From assembly GCA_027943245.1 (NCBI GenBank), contig JANDJZ010000110.1, forward strand, positions 62,001 to 126,000: DNA of 64,000 bases, in the 5' to 3' direction. Of this stretch, positions 11,077 to 21,515 are shown in pieces. Origin of the DNA: Acanthamoeba sp. SK_2022b (taxonomy: Eukaryota; Discosea; Longamoebia; Acanthamoebidae). How positions within the stretch are numbered: position 1 is the first letter of the stretch; each line of letters opens with the position of its first letter. The notes beneath the pieces are model-generated. The model was not told the DNA's origin. It searched no databases and worked only from the letters and a program-made list of their open reading frames with translations. Both the position numbers and the translations under genes were made by a program.

Positions 11077-12999
11077 TCAGTTGATGACGGCTCGAGGGGA
11101 TTTGAGGGGCAAGGCGTCGGCGCTGGATGTGCGCTGGAGCTTCTTTACCCTTCTCTCAGTTTCGATGGCACGTTGCTGACGTACGCCGAATCATAGGGCG
11201 TCAGTGCTGCTGAAGAGCGCAAGTGCGCAGGGGTGGGGTCGTCTTACCTCCAGGCGCTGGGCGTCGGCCGTGGTCAGCGGCATGAGAGGGAAACTCTTGG
11301 AGTCTTTCTCGGCCAGCTCGCGCAACTCAAAATAGTACTTGCAGTACCTGCGCGACGAAAGGACACGACCACGCCATCGATGAGGGTGAGTATCGGAAAA
11401 AACGAACAGCAACGCGCACACGGCTGACCGACTCTGTTGTAGACCGAAGAGGGACAGAGAGGGGGGGCATACTCGGATGCCTTGAGAGAGACGTTGTAGG
11501 TGATGAGGCCGAGGAAATACTTCTCCAGCTTGTTCAAGTCGTTCACGTTCACGTTGGGGAAGACAGAAAGGAAGTCCACGTTCCACACAGCCTGGTCTTC
11601 CCATACCTGAGAGAGAGAGAGAGAGAGAGAAGAGAGACCACGGCGTGAGCTTACGTTCCCGGGAGGTGCACAAGAGCGGGCCGCTGTGTAAGTTGCGAAC
11701 CTTGGAGGCCAAGATGAGAGCGCCAAGCGTGACGCGCCTCCAGTTGGTGCCGTGCAGGGTGATCTTCGTGTTGGCGATCAGTCTTTCGATGTAGGCCAGG
11801 CACAGGATGGCACACTCGGCGGGCAGCTTCTCGGCCTTGAAGATGCTGAAGAGGAACCGATAGATGTCCTTCTGCGTCGGGGAGCTCACATCGACAGGCC
11901 CCTTCTGCGCTCATTCAAAACGAGAGAGAAAGACGTGCGCGGAAGATGAGCCCATCTCTCGAGCTCGAGCCATAATGGGCGGGCAGAGCAAGCAAGTACC
12001 ACGATGGGGTACTGGCGCTCGTCAAAGATCTCAAACAAAACTGGAGTGGCTGCCTCCCCCGCGGTGGTGTGGTAGAAGATCGCTGTACCCATGCTGTACG
12101 TGTGGGTGGGTGGGGGGTAGGTGACACGAAGCGGTCAGACGAGCTAAGCAAGCGTCCAGACGAGTCGAGCGAGCAAACAGAGAGCTGTGAGGGGGAAGAG
12201 AGCTGTTTTGGCGTTTTGCACGTACCACCATAGCACTTGGTCGAGGTTGGGCGCGCTGATGGTGCTGTTTACGTAGAGGGAGCTGGTGGAGTTGGACTTC
12301 TCTCGTCTGAACTGAAGGGTTTGAAGGTGGCGAGGGATGGCCGACTTCTTCGACAAGGGCGTGGCAGCGGTTGATGTGTTGATCCCGCTCGCGCCTCCCT
12401 CCCGAGACAGGCTCAGCTTGGGCGCCTTGAACAGAACATCAGCGAGCAAAATCTCCTCTGAATCTGAGTAGTAGCGAGTGTTGGCGAGAAGCGATGAGGG
12501 GGGTGTGATTTTACGATCAAGGCGAGCTCTCAATGAGGAAAATGATCCGCGCTAAGCCGCCACGTGTTGAGAGCAAAGCGCGTTGTCGAGTAATGGGGAA
12601 AAACGGGAAGGAGCTTGCGACGCAATTACCTGAGCCATGTAGTTTCTTCTTGAGCTCTCTGACCTTGCGTGTTTCTTCGTCCTCTTCGTCGCTCCAACCG
12701 CCTTCCTCATACTCTTCTGTCTCAATAATCTCCTCGTCGCTTCCCTCCTCATCTTGGGTGTCCTCAGTGTGATAGTCAGCGTCTTCGTCACTGGAAACCT
12801 CGCTCGCCTCGCTTGACTTAGGGGAACCACTGCCGTAGGAACTCGATCGTTGAAGCTGCACTACGTGATGATGTCCAGGCTGAAGCAGCACCGCAGCCGG
12901 CGAATCTGTTGAAGGAGACTCTGTACTCTTCTCTACCTTTGAAGGTGCAGGAGCCAGAGGAGCGCTGCTGCCCACGACTTCCATCATTGCTTGACGCAA
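11077..12999 (-). CDS. Cyclin Y (CCNY)-like cyclin
   Basis: Seven exons in phase: 12999-12630, 12463-12226, 12093-12000, 11904-11701, 11606-11473, 11347-11248 and 11175-11077. The N-terminus is Ser- and acid-rich. Cyclin Y hallmarks follow: SSLYVNSTISAPNLDQVL before the box, GTAIFYHTTAG, the cyclin-box core TAKxx-type segment IYRFLFSIFKAEKLPAECAI, LAYIERLIANTKI, NWRRVTLGALILASK, WEDQAVWNVDF, and YYFELRELAE. The C-terminal tail KLQRTSSADALPLKSPRAVI parallels the Ser-rich tail of animal cyclin Y, which is known to recruit CDK14/16 to membranes. An equivalent partner is not in the window. Junctions are unambiguous. Confidence 0.92.
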
Positions 13000-13568
13000 A
13001 GTACGTAATTCAATCGACTACTTGGCGAGAAATAGATGGGGAAGGCGAGGAGGCAAGAGGTTGACAGGGCTAATGGAAAAGGAGGCAGGAGATAAAAAGG
13101 GGGGAAGATGGATGGATGGATGGAATGCGGAGAGGCGGTAGTCGGAGAACAAACAAACAATCGAACGGTTGCTTGATCTGCAAAATTCATAAATAGAAAA
13201 TTGAGCTGCACAGCCTCCTTAAAGGCAGCGCAGTGTTTGCGGGCACAGCGACTTCTCCCTGCCTTTTCGAGGCCTTCTTGCCTGATGGCGCACCCAAGTG
13301 TTGCCACGCTGCAGTTCGGCTTGAATTGCCCGGCACGATCGTGACCACGAGATGCCCTCTCTGCGTCTGGTTCACCCCGATGCACGCCGTGGCGTTGCGG
13401 GGACAGAGAGCACGCTGAGGGGTTTGGTTAACCCCTCTCCCCGGCTTGGGACAGTTGCAGCGGAACGTGAAGCAGCCCAAGCCAGCGATAGTCGCGAGCG
13501 TGCGCACGCCAAACAAGGAGAGGGAGGAAAATGCAGTGAAGGACGTGTCACTCGTGAGGGCGACTCCT
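13000..13568. other. Intergenic gap between two minus-strand genes
   Basis: Promoter side of the cyclin gene and 3' side of the TPR gene. It contains GATG repeats near 13105-13125 and T-rich stretches. No gene is supported. Confidence 0.35.
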
Positions 13569-15456
13569 TCATTGCTTCTTGTTGGGGATGTCGTCGGTGA
13601 GCTCCACGTGGCTCATGTCAATCTCGATATCCTTGGCCGAATCCCGTTCGTGAGCCTCCGTTGCCCGCCACAGGTCGCCCTCGTCCTCATCGCCCTCGTC
13701 CAACCTCTCCATGGTCTCTTCATCCTCATCCTCATCCTCCTCCTCCTCCTCATCATCGCTGCTGCTGCTGCTTTCATCTTCATCTTCTCCCTCCTCTCCC
13801 TCGGCCAGGCTCTCGTCGTCCATTTCGTCGGCCAGAGCATTGATCCGCGACGGGTCCAGCTGAGTCGTTTGGACATACACAGAGAGAAGCAGTCAGCATT
13901 GTCTGTCCAACAACCAAGCCACAGGGTAGTCGCAGCACGAACCGCTGGTTTGCCTTGCTTGGTCGCAGTCAGCTCGCCCATCGCGGCGGCGCACATCTTG
14001 TCGAGCTCCTCTCGCGGCATGGCCTCCAGCTCCTCCAGCACAGCGGGGATCAGCGACGGATCGAGCTTCTCCTGTTGAGTGACCCAACGATGCGCAGCGG
14101 TTAGCGACTGTCGCTGTCCCCCCTTTCTCACGTCGAAAAGGCACAGCTACGGTGCAGCAGGGCCGTTACCTTGTGCTTGCTCTCCCACTTGAGGATGAAC
14201 TGCTTGAGCTCGTCCTTGTGGAAGGCGTCTGACTTGAACAGGCCCTCTGGGTTGAAGGCTCGCGCTTCGGCCTGCCCCTTGAACTCGTTGACCATGGCCT
14301 TGATCTCGGGATCGTTTTCATCCTGCGTTGATGATGGGCGTGAGCGTGTGCGGGAGCGAGAGCGAGAAAGAGGCAGAAGGGAAAGGCGAGACAGAGCGAT
14401 CGCAGATGAAGTCGCTGAGCAAGTCCAATCGCATATACCTTGTCCATTGCCTCGAGAGCCAAGAATGTGTCGGCGTTGGAGGCAAACTTGGTCTTGAGCT
14501 CGCCGAGCTGATCGTTGCGGCCCAGGTCCTTCAGCAGGCGAGCGTAGTTGCTCAGGCAAGCGGTCGTGTACTCGTTGTCACGGCCGAGGGCGCCATCGAG
14601 CACCTCCAGAGCCCTCTTCAGCACCGGCTCGGCCTCCTCGAGCTTCTTCTGAGCACAGAGGTACCCGCCAAGGTTGCTCAACAAAGCACCTGCAAGCATA
14701 GAACGGAGCGTTTAGAAGATGAAAGCCATTATGGCATTTCTTGGAATTGAGAGTGCATTCAACAAGCGTACCGACGAGCTCGCTCTTGGGGCCGTAGTTC
14801 TTTTCGAAAATGGGAATGGCCTTCTTGCTGACGGACTCGGCCTCCTCCATCTTGTTCGTGAAGGCGAGCACCTCGGCGTAGTTGAGCAGGCCACGCGCAA
14901 CTTCGTGATGCTCCTCCCCGAGAGTCTTCTTAAGCAATGCGATGCCCTCTTCGTAATGCTTCTCCGCCTTCTCCCTCTTGCCGATGTTTTGCTCCACAAA
15001 TGCGAGATTAATCAGCACGCGACCAAGGAGGACATCATCGGCCTTAGCGGAGGCCTGGAGGTCGAGGATGGTGCCAAGCTTGTCCTCTGCCTGCGTCCAC
15101 TTCTCCTCATTCACGTAAACGTTGGCCGAATGGAACAATTCTTCAATTCGCCTCTGATTTACCGAAGTATTGGCCGATGGAGATTTGGTGCCCTGCTGCC
15201 TCTGCTTGGCGATTTCTTTCTCCTCCTCACTGAAGTCCTGGGGAGCTGCCTGCGCAGAGTACCCTCGGCGCGACGTGAATCGCACCGATGGCGGCAGTGC
15301 TGATGAAGACAGCAGCCGGGGCTGTGCGATCAAGAGGGAAGAGGAGCGGCGCGTGGGCTGCGAGGCAAGCCGCGCGAGAGGGGAAGCAGCCGATCGGACG
15401 TGAGGCACGTTGTACGCCACTCCGTTCACCCTACAGGCAGCCATCGTCCGCTTCAT
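13569..15456 (-). CDS. Predicted mitochondrial TPR protein with acidic tail
   Basis: Five exons in phase: 15456-14772, 14689-14439, 14322-14170, 14071-13943 and 13859-13569. The first about 60 residues are rich in Arg, Ser and Ala without acidic residues and include RLLSSSALPPSVRFTSRRGY, typical of a mitochondrial targeting sequence. The middle is helical TPR repeats (EKHYEEGIALLKKTLGEEH, LLNYAEVLAFTNKMEEAE, LLSNLGGYLCAQKKLEEAE), the kinesin-light-chain-like type used for protein binding. The C-terminus is strongly acidic with Glu/Asp/Ser runs, unusual for a matrix protein. Function unknown; an adaptor or assembly role is inference. Confidence 0.72.
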
Positions 15457-15736
15457 CTTCGCTCCGGATCAATCAATGCTCCCCAAAAGCCAGCGAGAGA
15501 AATGCGCCAAAAAATTGTAGAGCGCGCACGATTTCTGCTCCTCCAGAACCACACCATGGGCACCATCAATCTTTTCTAACAACGACCCAGCGGAGGATGC
15601 AGCCGGGCTGGAGACCATTCTCGGCCACCGTGGCGTCGCGTCGGGGGAGCGGCAGCTTCTTGTGTGACCACGCGAGCGTGGTGGCTGGTGAGGCCGCCAC
15701 ACGCACGTCCCAGAGGTGTTGGGGCACCTCCAAACC

Positions 15737-15759
15737 TTGCTCTTCCCACTGCTAGAAAG
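15737..15759 (+). repeat. Left terminal inverted repeat of the transposon
   Basis: TTGCTC, four variable bases, then CACTGCTAGAAAG. The 13-base core is identical to the reverse complement of 25388-25400; the outer hexamer also matches. Similarity continues inward more loosely (ACTGCGGG-like runs). Confidence 0.85.
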
Positions 15760-15839
15760 AACTGCGGGTAAACTGCGGGATTGCGCGGTGGTTGGCGGGA
15801 AAATGGCGGGTTTGCAACACCCAAGCGGGAAAACCCACT

Positions 15840-16395
15840 CGCTACCCGCTTTGCCAAGCGTGTAGAGCGGCGCGCTGTGCGCAAGCGGGAAAAAGATACT
15901 TTTGCCTGCTCCACGCAGGCGCGTCGCGTGGGGCGGCCACACGCATGCGGGAAAAAGATACTTTTTGCCTGCTCCACGCAGGCGCGTAGCGTGCGGCGGC
16001 CACACGCATGCGGGAAAAGGCCGTTTCTACCCGCTTTGCCCAAGCGTGCAGAGTAGGGCAGCCACACGCATGCGGGAAAAGGCCATTTCTACCCGCTTTA
16101 CCCAAGCGTGTAGAGTGGCAGCCACACGCATGCGGGAAAAGGCCGTTTCTACCCGCTTTGGCCAAGCGTGCAGAGTAGGGCAGCCACACGCATGCGGGAA
16201 AAGACCGTTTCTACCCGCTTTGGCCAAGCGTGTAGAGTAGGGCAGCCACACGTATGCGGGAAAAGGCCGTTTCTACCCGCTTCGGCCAAGCGTGCAGAGT
16301 AGGGCAGCCACACGCATGCGGAAAAAAGATACTTTTGCTCCACGCAGGCGCGTAGAGTGGGGCTGCCGCACGCATGCGGGAAAGGCATTTACTAC
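15840..16395. repeat. Subterminal tandem array, about 61-bp unit, 8-9 copies
   Basis: The unit contains TACCCGCTT(T/C)GGCCAAGCG, TGCAGAGTAGGGCAGCC and ACACGCATGCGGGAAAAGG. The CGCATGCGG core recurs near 15943, 16006, 16068, 16128, 16189, 16252 (variant CGTATGCGG), 16313 and 16371. Two copies carry a different insert (AAGATACTTTTGCCTG...). Subterminal repeats of this kind bind transposase or an accessory protein in CACTA elements; binding here is inferred. Confidence 0.88.
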
Positions 16396-16511
16396 CCGCT
16401 CTGCGTCCAAGAAGCGTTTTTTGCACGTTACAAAGATAGAAGGATGTGTGGAGTCGGAGTCTTGTCCGCTCAGTTGCTGGCTGGCCGGCAGGCAGGCGAT
16501 GGGGGGAGGGC

Positions 16512-18731
16512 TCATGCTCGGCGCTCAGCTCCTGGTACCTCTCTTTGCTTCTGGAAAGGGAGGACATTGAGCATATCATCAGGCTCAATCATAAGAAGGA
16601 TCGTACGAACGGACTGGTCGGGCAGATCACGAGTGTCGGCACGGCGGCCCACTTTACTTGCTGAAGTTCTGGGAAGAGGGCTTTCTCCTGCGCCGGCAGG
16701 TCCACCCTTGCTTACGGCCACCGTGCTGAGCAGAGCCAAAAGGTCTTCCTGATCCTGCACGGACATCTAAGAACGAGCAGTCTGAAGAGAGAAAGAGGCA
16801 GACTTACCGTTGGAACGTAGGGCTCTGCTGGCTGAGAAGAAGACTCTGTTCTTGCTCTCTTATTTTGCTTCGCCGCTCGTTCGATGATCAGCGACGCTCC
16901 CTTCTCGGTCGGACGTGCTTGGCGTTGAGGTCGGTGTGGGCCTTTGGCAGGCGTGCCCACCTCAGACGCTCTCTCCCGCGAGGTGGCTGACCTTGAGGTC
17001 GGTTTGGATTGAGAGTTCTTATTCGATGGGAGCTCCAATTCGGTGCAGCTTTCGTCACTTGTCTGAGACTCACTCAATTTAGTTGTACGCTTGCGCTTCT
17101 TCATGTTCGACCGGCGGTCACTGACGTCCTTTTTCTGGCCCTTGATACGGCAGTCAGCTTGTCTATCATGGAGCTTCTCGTCATCGTCATCATTGCCGTT
17201 ACGCCTCTTGTCGTCGTCGTCGTCGTCATTGTCGTTACGCCTCTTGTCGTCGTCGTCATCGTCATTGTCGTTACGCCTCTTGTCGTCGTCGTCGTCGTCA
17301 TTGTCGTTACGCCTCTTGTCGTCGTAGCCGCGCCTCTTGTCCTTGTCGTCGTCGTCGTTGTAGTCATGCCTCTTGTCCTTGTTGTCGTCGTCGTCGTAGC
17401 CGCGCCTCTTGTCCTTGTCGTCGTCGTCGTCGTAGTCGCGCCTCTTGTCCTTGTTGTCGTCGTCGTCGTCGTCGTCGTCGCGCCTCTTGTCCTTGTCGTC
17501 GTCGTCGTCGTAGTCGCGCCTCTTGTCCTTGTCGTCGTCATCGTTGTCGTAGTCGCGCCTCTTGTCCTTGTTGTCGTAGTCGCGCCTCTTGTCCTTGTCG
17601 TCGTAGTTGTGCCTCTTGTCCTTGTCGTCGTCATCGTAGTCGCACCTCTTGTCCTTGTTGTCGTCGTCGTCATCGTAGTCGCGCCTCTTGTCCTTGTCGT
17701 CGTTGGTAAGGTCCCGTCAAGCCTAGTACTGACTATTAAAATGCTGTGTTTGCATTTTTATTTAAAAGAGGCGTACCAACTCCTCAGCCAAAGACGTTGA
17801 CGGTCTCGACGTTGAGGAAGAAGATGAGGACTTTGACATCTTCTTTCTCAGCCTCGCAAACTCGCTCTTGTTCTCTTTCGGGTCTAGACTCTAACGACGG
17901 ATACATACAGTTAATAATAGCGTCATAAGTATAATCACAGAAAGGAATGTACCTTGGATACAAGGGCAAACAGCCAACCTGCTTGTTCGCCCTTACAGTT
18001 CTCAAGAAGCTTCTTATCGAAGAAAGCAACACTCTGAGCCAAATGTACGCCCTTGGAGTCACGCGCGCTATCGAGGTAGGTTAACTCTCCGGCCTTCCGA
18101 AAGCTTGCCCGCAAGATAGACAAACGGGCGTCCTCTTCTGCACAACAGACGAAAGACTTAGCGTCGAAAGTAGTGGATGGGGAGGAATCTAACGTACCTT
18201 TAGTCAGGTGCTCCCTGAACTTATCGAATGCCTCGAACTTGTCGTAGGGTCGCTTCATTGGCTTGGTGAACTCATCGTAGGCATGAACGAGCTCCTTCTT
18301 AATGAAGTTGGTGACATTTCGCCGTCGTCCACGTACCTGCGACGAAGAGTTAAATACGCAACACGCTGCACCGAGAGACGACTACTTACCCAATTAGAGA
18401 GGTTCCGCTTGACGTGTTGTTCGACGTCGTCGTTCACCTTGGTGACCTTGTACTTGTCCATCATCTTCTTCTTGAAGTTCTCGTCGGCTACTACACCATC
18501 GCCGGTCTTGCTGAAGCCACCACATCGAAAGTAGAGAGCCTCTCTCTCGGCTTTGAGATCCTCATGGATCATCTCCACAGAGAGCGCCGAGTTCCGCTGT
18601 TCGAGACGTACAAGCACCTGGCTCTGCACACCAAGGATTCGAGCCGTCTCGTCACCCTGACGGACTAACCGGTCCAGCATCCTGCGGACGTAGACCTCGA
18701 ACTGTTCGTTCTTCTTCATCTTCGACGACAT
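16512..18731 (-). CDS. Transposon-encoded charged repeat protein, function unknown
   Basis: Exons that join in phase: 18731-18390, 18336-18198, 18137-17953, 17890-17777, then a long Asp-rich exon to about 16810 and a last exon 16766-16512. The first part is helical and basic (YVRRMLDRLVRQGDETARIL, DDVEQHVKRNLSNWVRGRRR). The middle carries more than ten imperfect DKDKRRDYDDDD repeats, encoded by a GTC-rich stretch on the plus strand. A Ser/Lys-rich nuclear-type region (MKKRKRTTKLSESQ) and a short helical end (DLLALLSTVAV) follow. How the 17777 exon joins the Asp-rich exon is unclear; a stop near 17763 could instead separate two genes. Being divergent to the transposase and inside the element, it may be an accessory DNA-binding protein (inference). 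Confidence 0.55.
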
Positions 18732-18894
18732 GTAGTGTTGTTGCTGGCGAGTAGAACAATGACCAAACCGCCGCAGTGACCAGACCATTCTACAATGCGC
18801 AGGCAAACACTTGCGCGACAAGTGAATAAAACAAATAAATTAGATAAAAATATAAATTTTATGTTTATCTTCAAGCAGGCGACAGCGTACCACG

Positions 18895-19190
18895 ACAGCA
18901 GCTCAACCTCGTCCTCGTGGACAAGCTCGTCTTCGTCAACAAGCTCATCCTACTGCCCGTCCTCGTCCTCGTGGACAAGCTCGTCTTCGTCTTCGTCTTT
19001 GTCTTCGTCTTCGTCTTCGTCTTCGTGGAAGTTTGTCACGCTTGTTTCCGGTCCTGTTATAATAACAATAATAATAATTCAACAAGTAATAAGTGAATAA
19101 AGTGTAACAAAATAAATAATTAGCGTGCTTACCTTACGGCGCACGAGCGGCAGCAGAATCGAAATGTCGCCCGATTGCCGGCGAGTGTTT
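18895..19190 (-). pseudogene. Probable 5' exons of the charged-protein gene, with an in-frame TAG
   Basis: A minus-strand segment (GDISILLPLVRRK, then GTAAGC donor near 19131) is followed after an acceptor near 19057 by an acidic frame with DEDELVHEDED runs. The frame is interrupted by TAG at 18952-18950 but continues with DELVDEDELVHEDEVELL. The acidic repeat resembles the one in the plus-strand transposase (21780-22000). Linkage to the main gene at 18731 is inferred. Confidence 0.35.
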
Positions 19191-19215
19191 GTTTTAATTA
19201 ATTAATTAAAACAAA

Positions 19216-19508
19216 GCGAGAGGGTCTCCCCGTACTTGGGAGGTGCTACCCCAACGGAGAGCACTCTAAAGAATGAAAAAAGGCCCCGCCCGATTTTTGT
19301 ACTCGGGTCCCTGGGACAAACCGGGATATAAGCTGGCGTGTCAGAAATGTTGTCGACGTTTTCAACGCTTCCGCAGAAATATTGACATGCCCGGATTTTT
19401 GCCTCTTCCGTGGCAGGCCGAGTACAAAAATCGGGCGGGGTCTTTTTTCATTCTTTAGAGTGCTCTCCGTTGGGGCAGCACCTCCCAAGTACGGGGAGAC
19501 CCTCTCGC
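19216..19508. repeat. Foldback (MITE-like) element with arms of about 90 bp
   Basis: Left arm 19216 to about 19306 (GCGAGAGGGTCTCCCCGTAC...) and right arm about 19418 to 19508 (...GTACGGGGAGACCCTCTCGC) are near-perfect reverse complements around a central stretch of about 110 bases. No ORF spans it. It lies between the divergent minus- and plus-strand genes of the transposon, so it is either a nested MITE or a built-in palindrome at the promoter. CAAA occurs just outside both arms but not at mirror positions. Confidence 0.85.
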
Positions 19509-19553
19509 CTCAAAGAGAAAATTATTATTTAATTTAATTTAAAATCACGTACA

Positions 19554-21464
19554 ATGTCGCGATCAAGGCAAGATTTACGGTATGTACATATAAATCCTCC
19601 CATTTTTTGTTAATCTAAGCCTTGAATGCGACGTATGGGCAGCCGTCAAGACCCTACAGCTTCGTGCCAAGGGCCAAGCGATCTGTTCGTTTCCCATCCT
19701 TTGTAATTGTTTGTATCTCGTTTTATAATCTCGTGATGTATATTTACAGATGCAGCGAGTTACAGCAGTACAACACGAGGAAGCAAAGGCGCCGTGGCTC
19801 AAAAGGCAACAACAAGAAGAGGCACGAGGTTTCAAAGTATGTCTTTCCTCTTCTCCCGTTCGACGATTTGTTCACATAGTGTTCTCCCTGCAGGGAGCAT
19901 GCCGAGCACGCTCTACAGCACTACCAACAAGGGAATAGGTGGAAGAGCATCTTCCACACGGTCAAGGACGTGCTACACGTTGAACTGGTACGCTCCACCT
20001 TTTGTCTTCTTTAATCTTGTTCCCTAACATCGTTGGCTCGCCAGGAGTGCAAGTACGAGGTTGTTGTTTTGCTGAGCCAGCTTTTGGACACACGCAACCA
20101 AGCAGTCATCGACCAAGACAACAACCGACTTCACGAGGTTATCCACGATATTGTCTACCTGTTCCCGCCCAAGGACGTTCACAAGACGGCCAGCCAAAGC
20201 GGCTTTCCTCCCAAGCCCGGCACGACCAGCATCCTGCAGCCGGCTGACGCAGCGACCTACTGCTCCGACTACTACGCAGGCGCCGAGTTCCATGAGTACT
20301 CACGCCAGCTGTATGTGCATCTCTACGTACGCTGGCGCTATCGAAACGCCACCAGGGCGTCAGACTTCGAAACGCATGTCTACGCTGACAACGAGAGAGA
20401 AGGTCTCGAGACGGTCTACAGGCGCCTATGGTGCGTGTTTATGGGCTTTAGTGGCTCATCGAGGGACAAAAAGGCACTCTTCGACCTTTTTATCCCGATC
20501 TTTCGTGTGACGTACGCCCTCCTGCTCTCTTTATTGCTTGAGTTTGCTTCCTCTAATCCCTTGCGACTGGGCAGGTGGCAAAAATGGATTGCCCACCGTG
20601 CCAAGCGACAGAAAGCAGAGCACAAAGCGTCCACAGTGACCGAGACGGTGGAGACAGCATCAATCATCCACACAGAGCAGGCTATTGTTTGTCCACTTGA
20701 CTCTCCGGCCTTCCCTTCTTCGCCGATGATTGACAATCAGGCGGCCAAGGAAGCTGAGCAGATCGAGCGGGCCGACCGCGCCTTGTTGGAGCAGGAGGAG
20801 CTGCTTTGTCATCAGCAGGTATAGTGCTCTCTTTGTTGCTTCTTTTCATTTTCATCTTGTTCATCACGATCGTACAGGAGGATGCTGAGCGCTTGGGAAG
20901 AGCGGTCGTGGTGATGCCTTCATCCTCTGAACGCCTCAAGCTTTGGGGCGTTATGGACCAGAGCGTCGATGCCTCGATGGGGCTCCCAAGGAGCTAATCA
21001 AATGGTTCTCACTCAAGCGTTTTTGTATGCGTGTTGCTGTCGACAAGAACGGCCAGATCCTGTTCGCCAGGTGCACCCTTCATTGGTGCTGGGAACGACT
21101 ACATGCGTGGGACGAGGTAGTATCCTACATGAGCTACATTTGCGTGTACGTGATCTCATCCTCACCCCCTTTAATCTATAGAGAATGCTAACAGTTGTAC
21201 TCTGGTGCAGACCCGACATCAGCCATCCCATGGAGATGGTCTGCCCCAAGTGCTGGATCAAGCTCGGCAATGCCCTGGCCTACCCTGGCGCAATCATCCC
21301 GCCCGGCTTTGAGAAAGGTCCACTCTCGAAGCTGCAGTGGATACTCTCAGGCCCAACCTGGGATGAGGCCACGGACACAGGTATGCCCTTTTCTCTTTCT
21401 ATCCAGTCCTCTTTGTTTATTTTTACGTGCAGGGACGTCGACGGAAGCAAAAGCTTGTAAATAG
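19554..21464 (+). pseudogene. Transposon gene A, zinc-ribbon protein, one-base frameshift
   Basis: Exons in phase: 19554-19579, 19750-19836, 19894-19987, 20045-20511, 20575-20818, 20878 to about 21151, then the exon starting at the acceptor near 21211, and a short last exon ending TAG at 21462-21464. The N-terminus is basic (RKQRRRGSKGNNKKR). The middle (QPADAATYCSDYYAGAEFHE, YVRWRYRNATRASDFE) is not recognised. The C-terminal part has CTLHWCWERLHAWDE and VCPKCWIKLGN, possible zinc ligands. The frame breaks at a four-G run at 20979-20982: one more base would join ASMG to APKELIKWF. It precedes the transposase on the same strand, so the two are likely partner genes. Confidence 0.6.
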
Positions 21465-21515
21465 TGCTTTGTTCCGTGTAAATACACTTCACTTTATTGG
21501 AGGGGGGGTGGAGCG

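Noticed and set aside
15469..15736. Possible 3' part of the 5'-nucleotidase gene on the far side of the transposon
   Set aside because: A minus-strand frame exists (VAENGLQPGCILRWVV), but it does not resemble the nucleotidase C-terminal domain.
15780..16390. Cys/His-rich ORFs in the 61-bp repeats, possibly a zinc-finger array or CRISPR-like repeat
   Set aside because: The frame changes between units because 61 is not a multiple of 3, and there are no unique spacers of constant length. A subterminal transposon array fits better.
17101..17673. Thr/Arg-rich and Val-rich ORFs across the GTC repeat
   Set aside because: The minus-strand frame reading Asp-Lys-Arg continues cleanly into a normal-looking coding region; the others are shadow frames of the same repeat.
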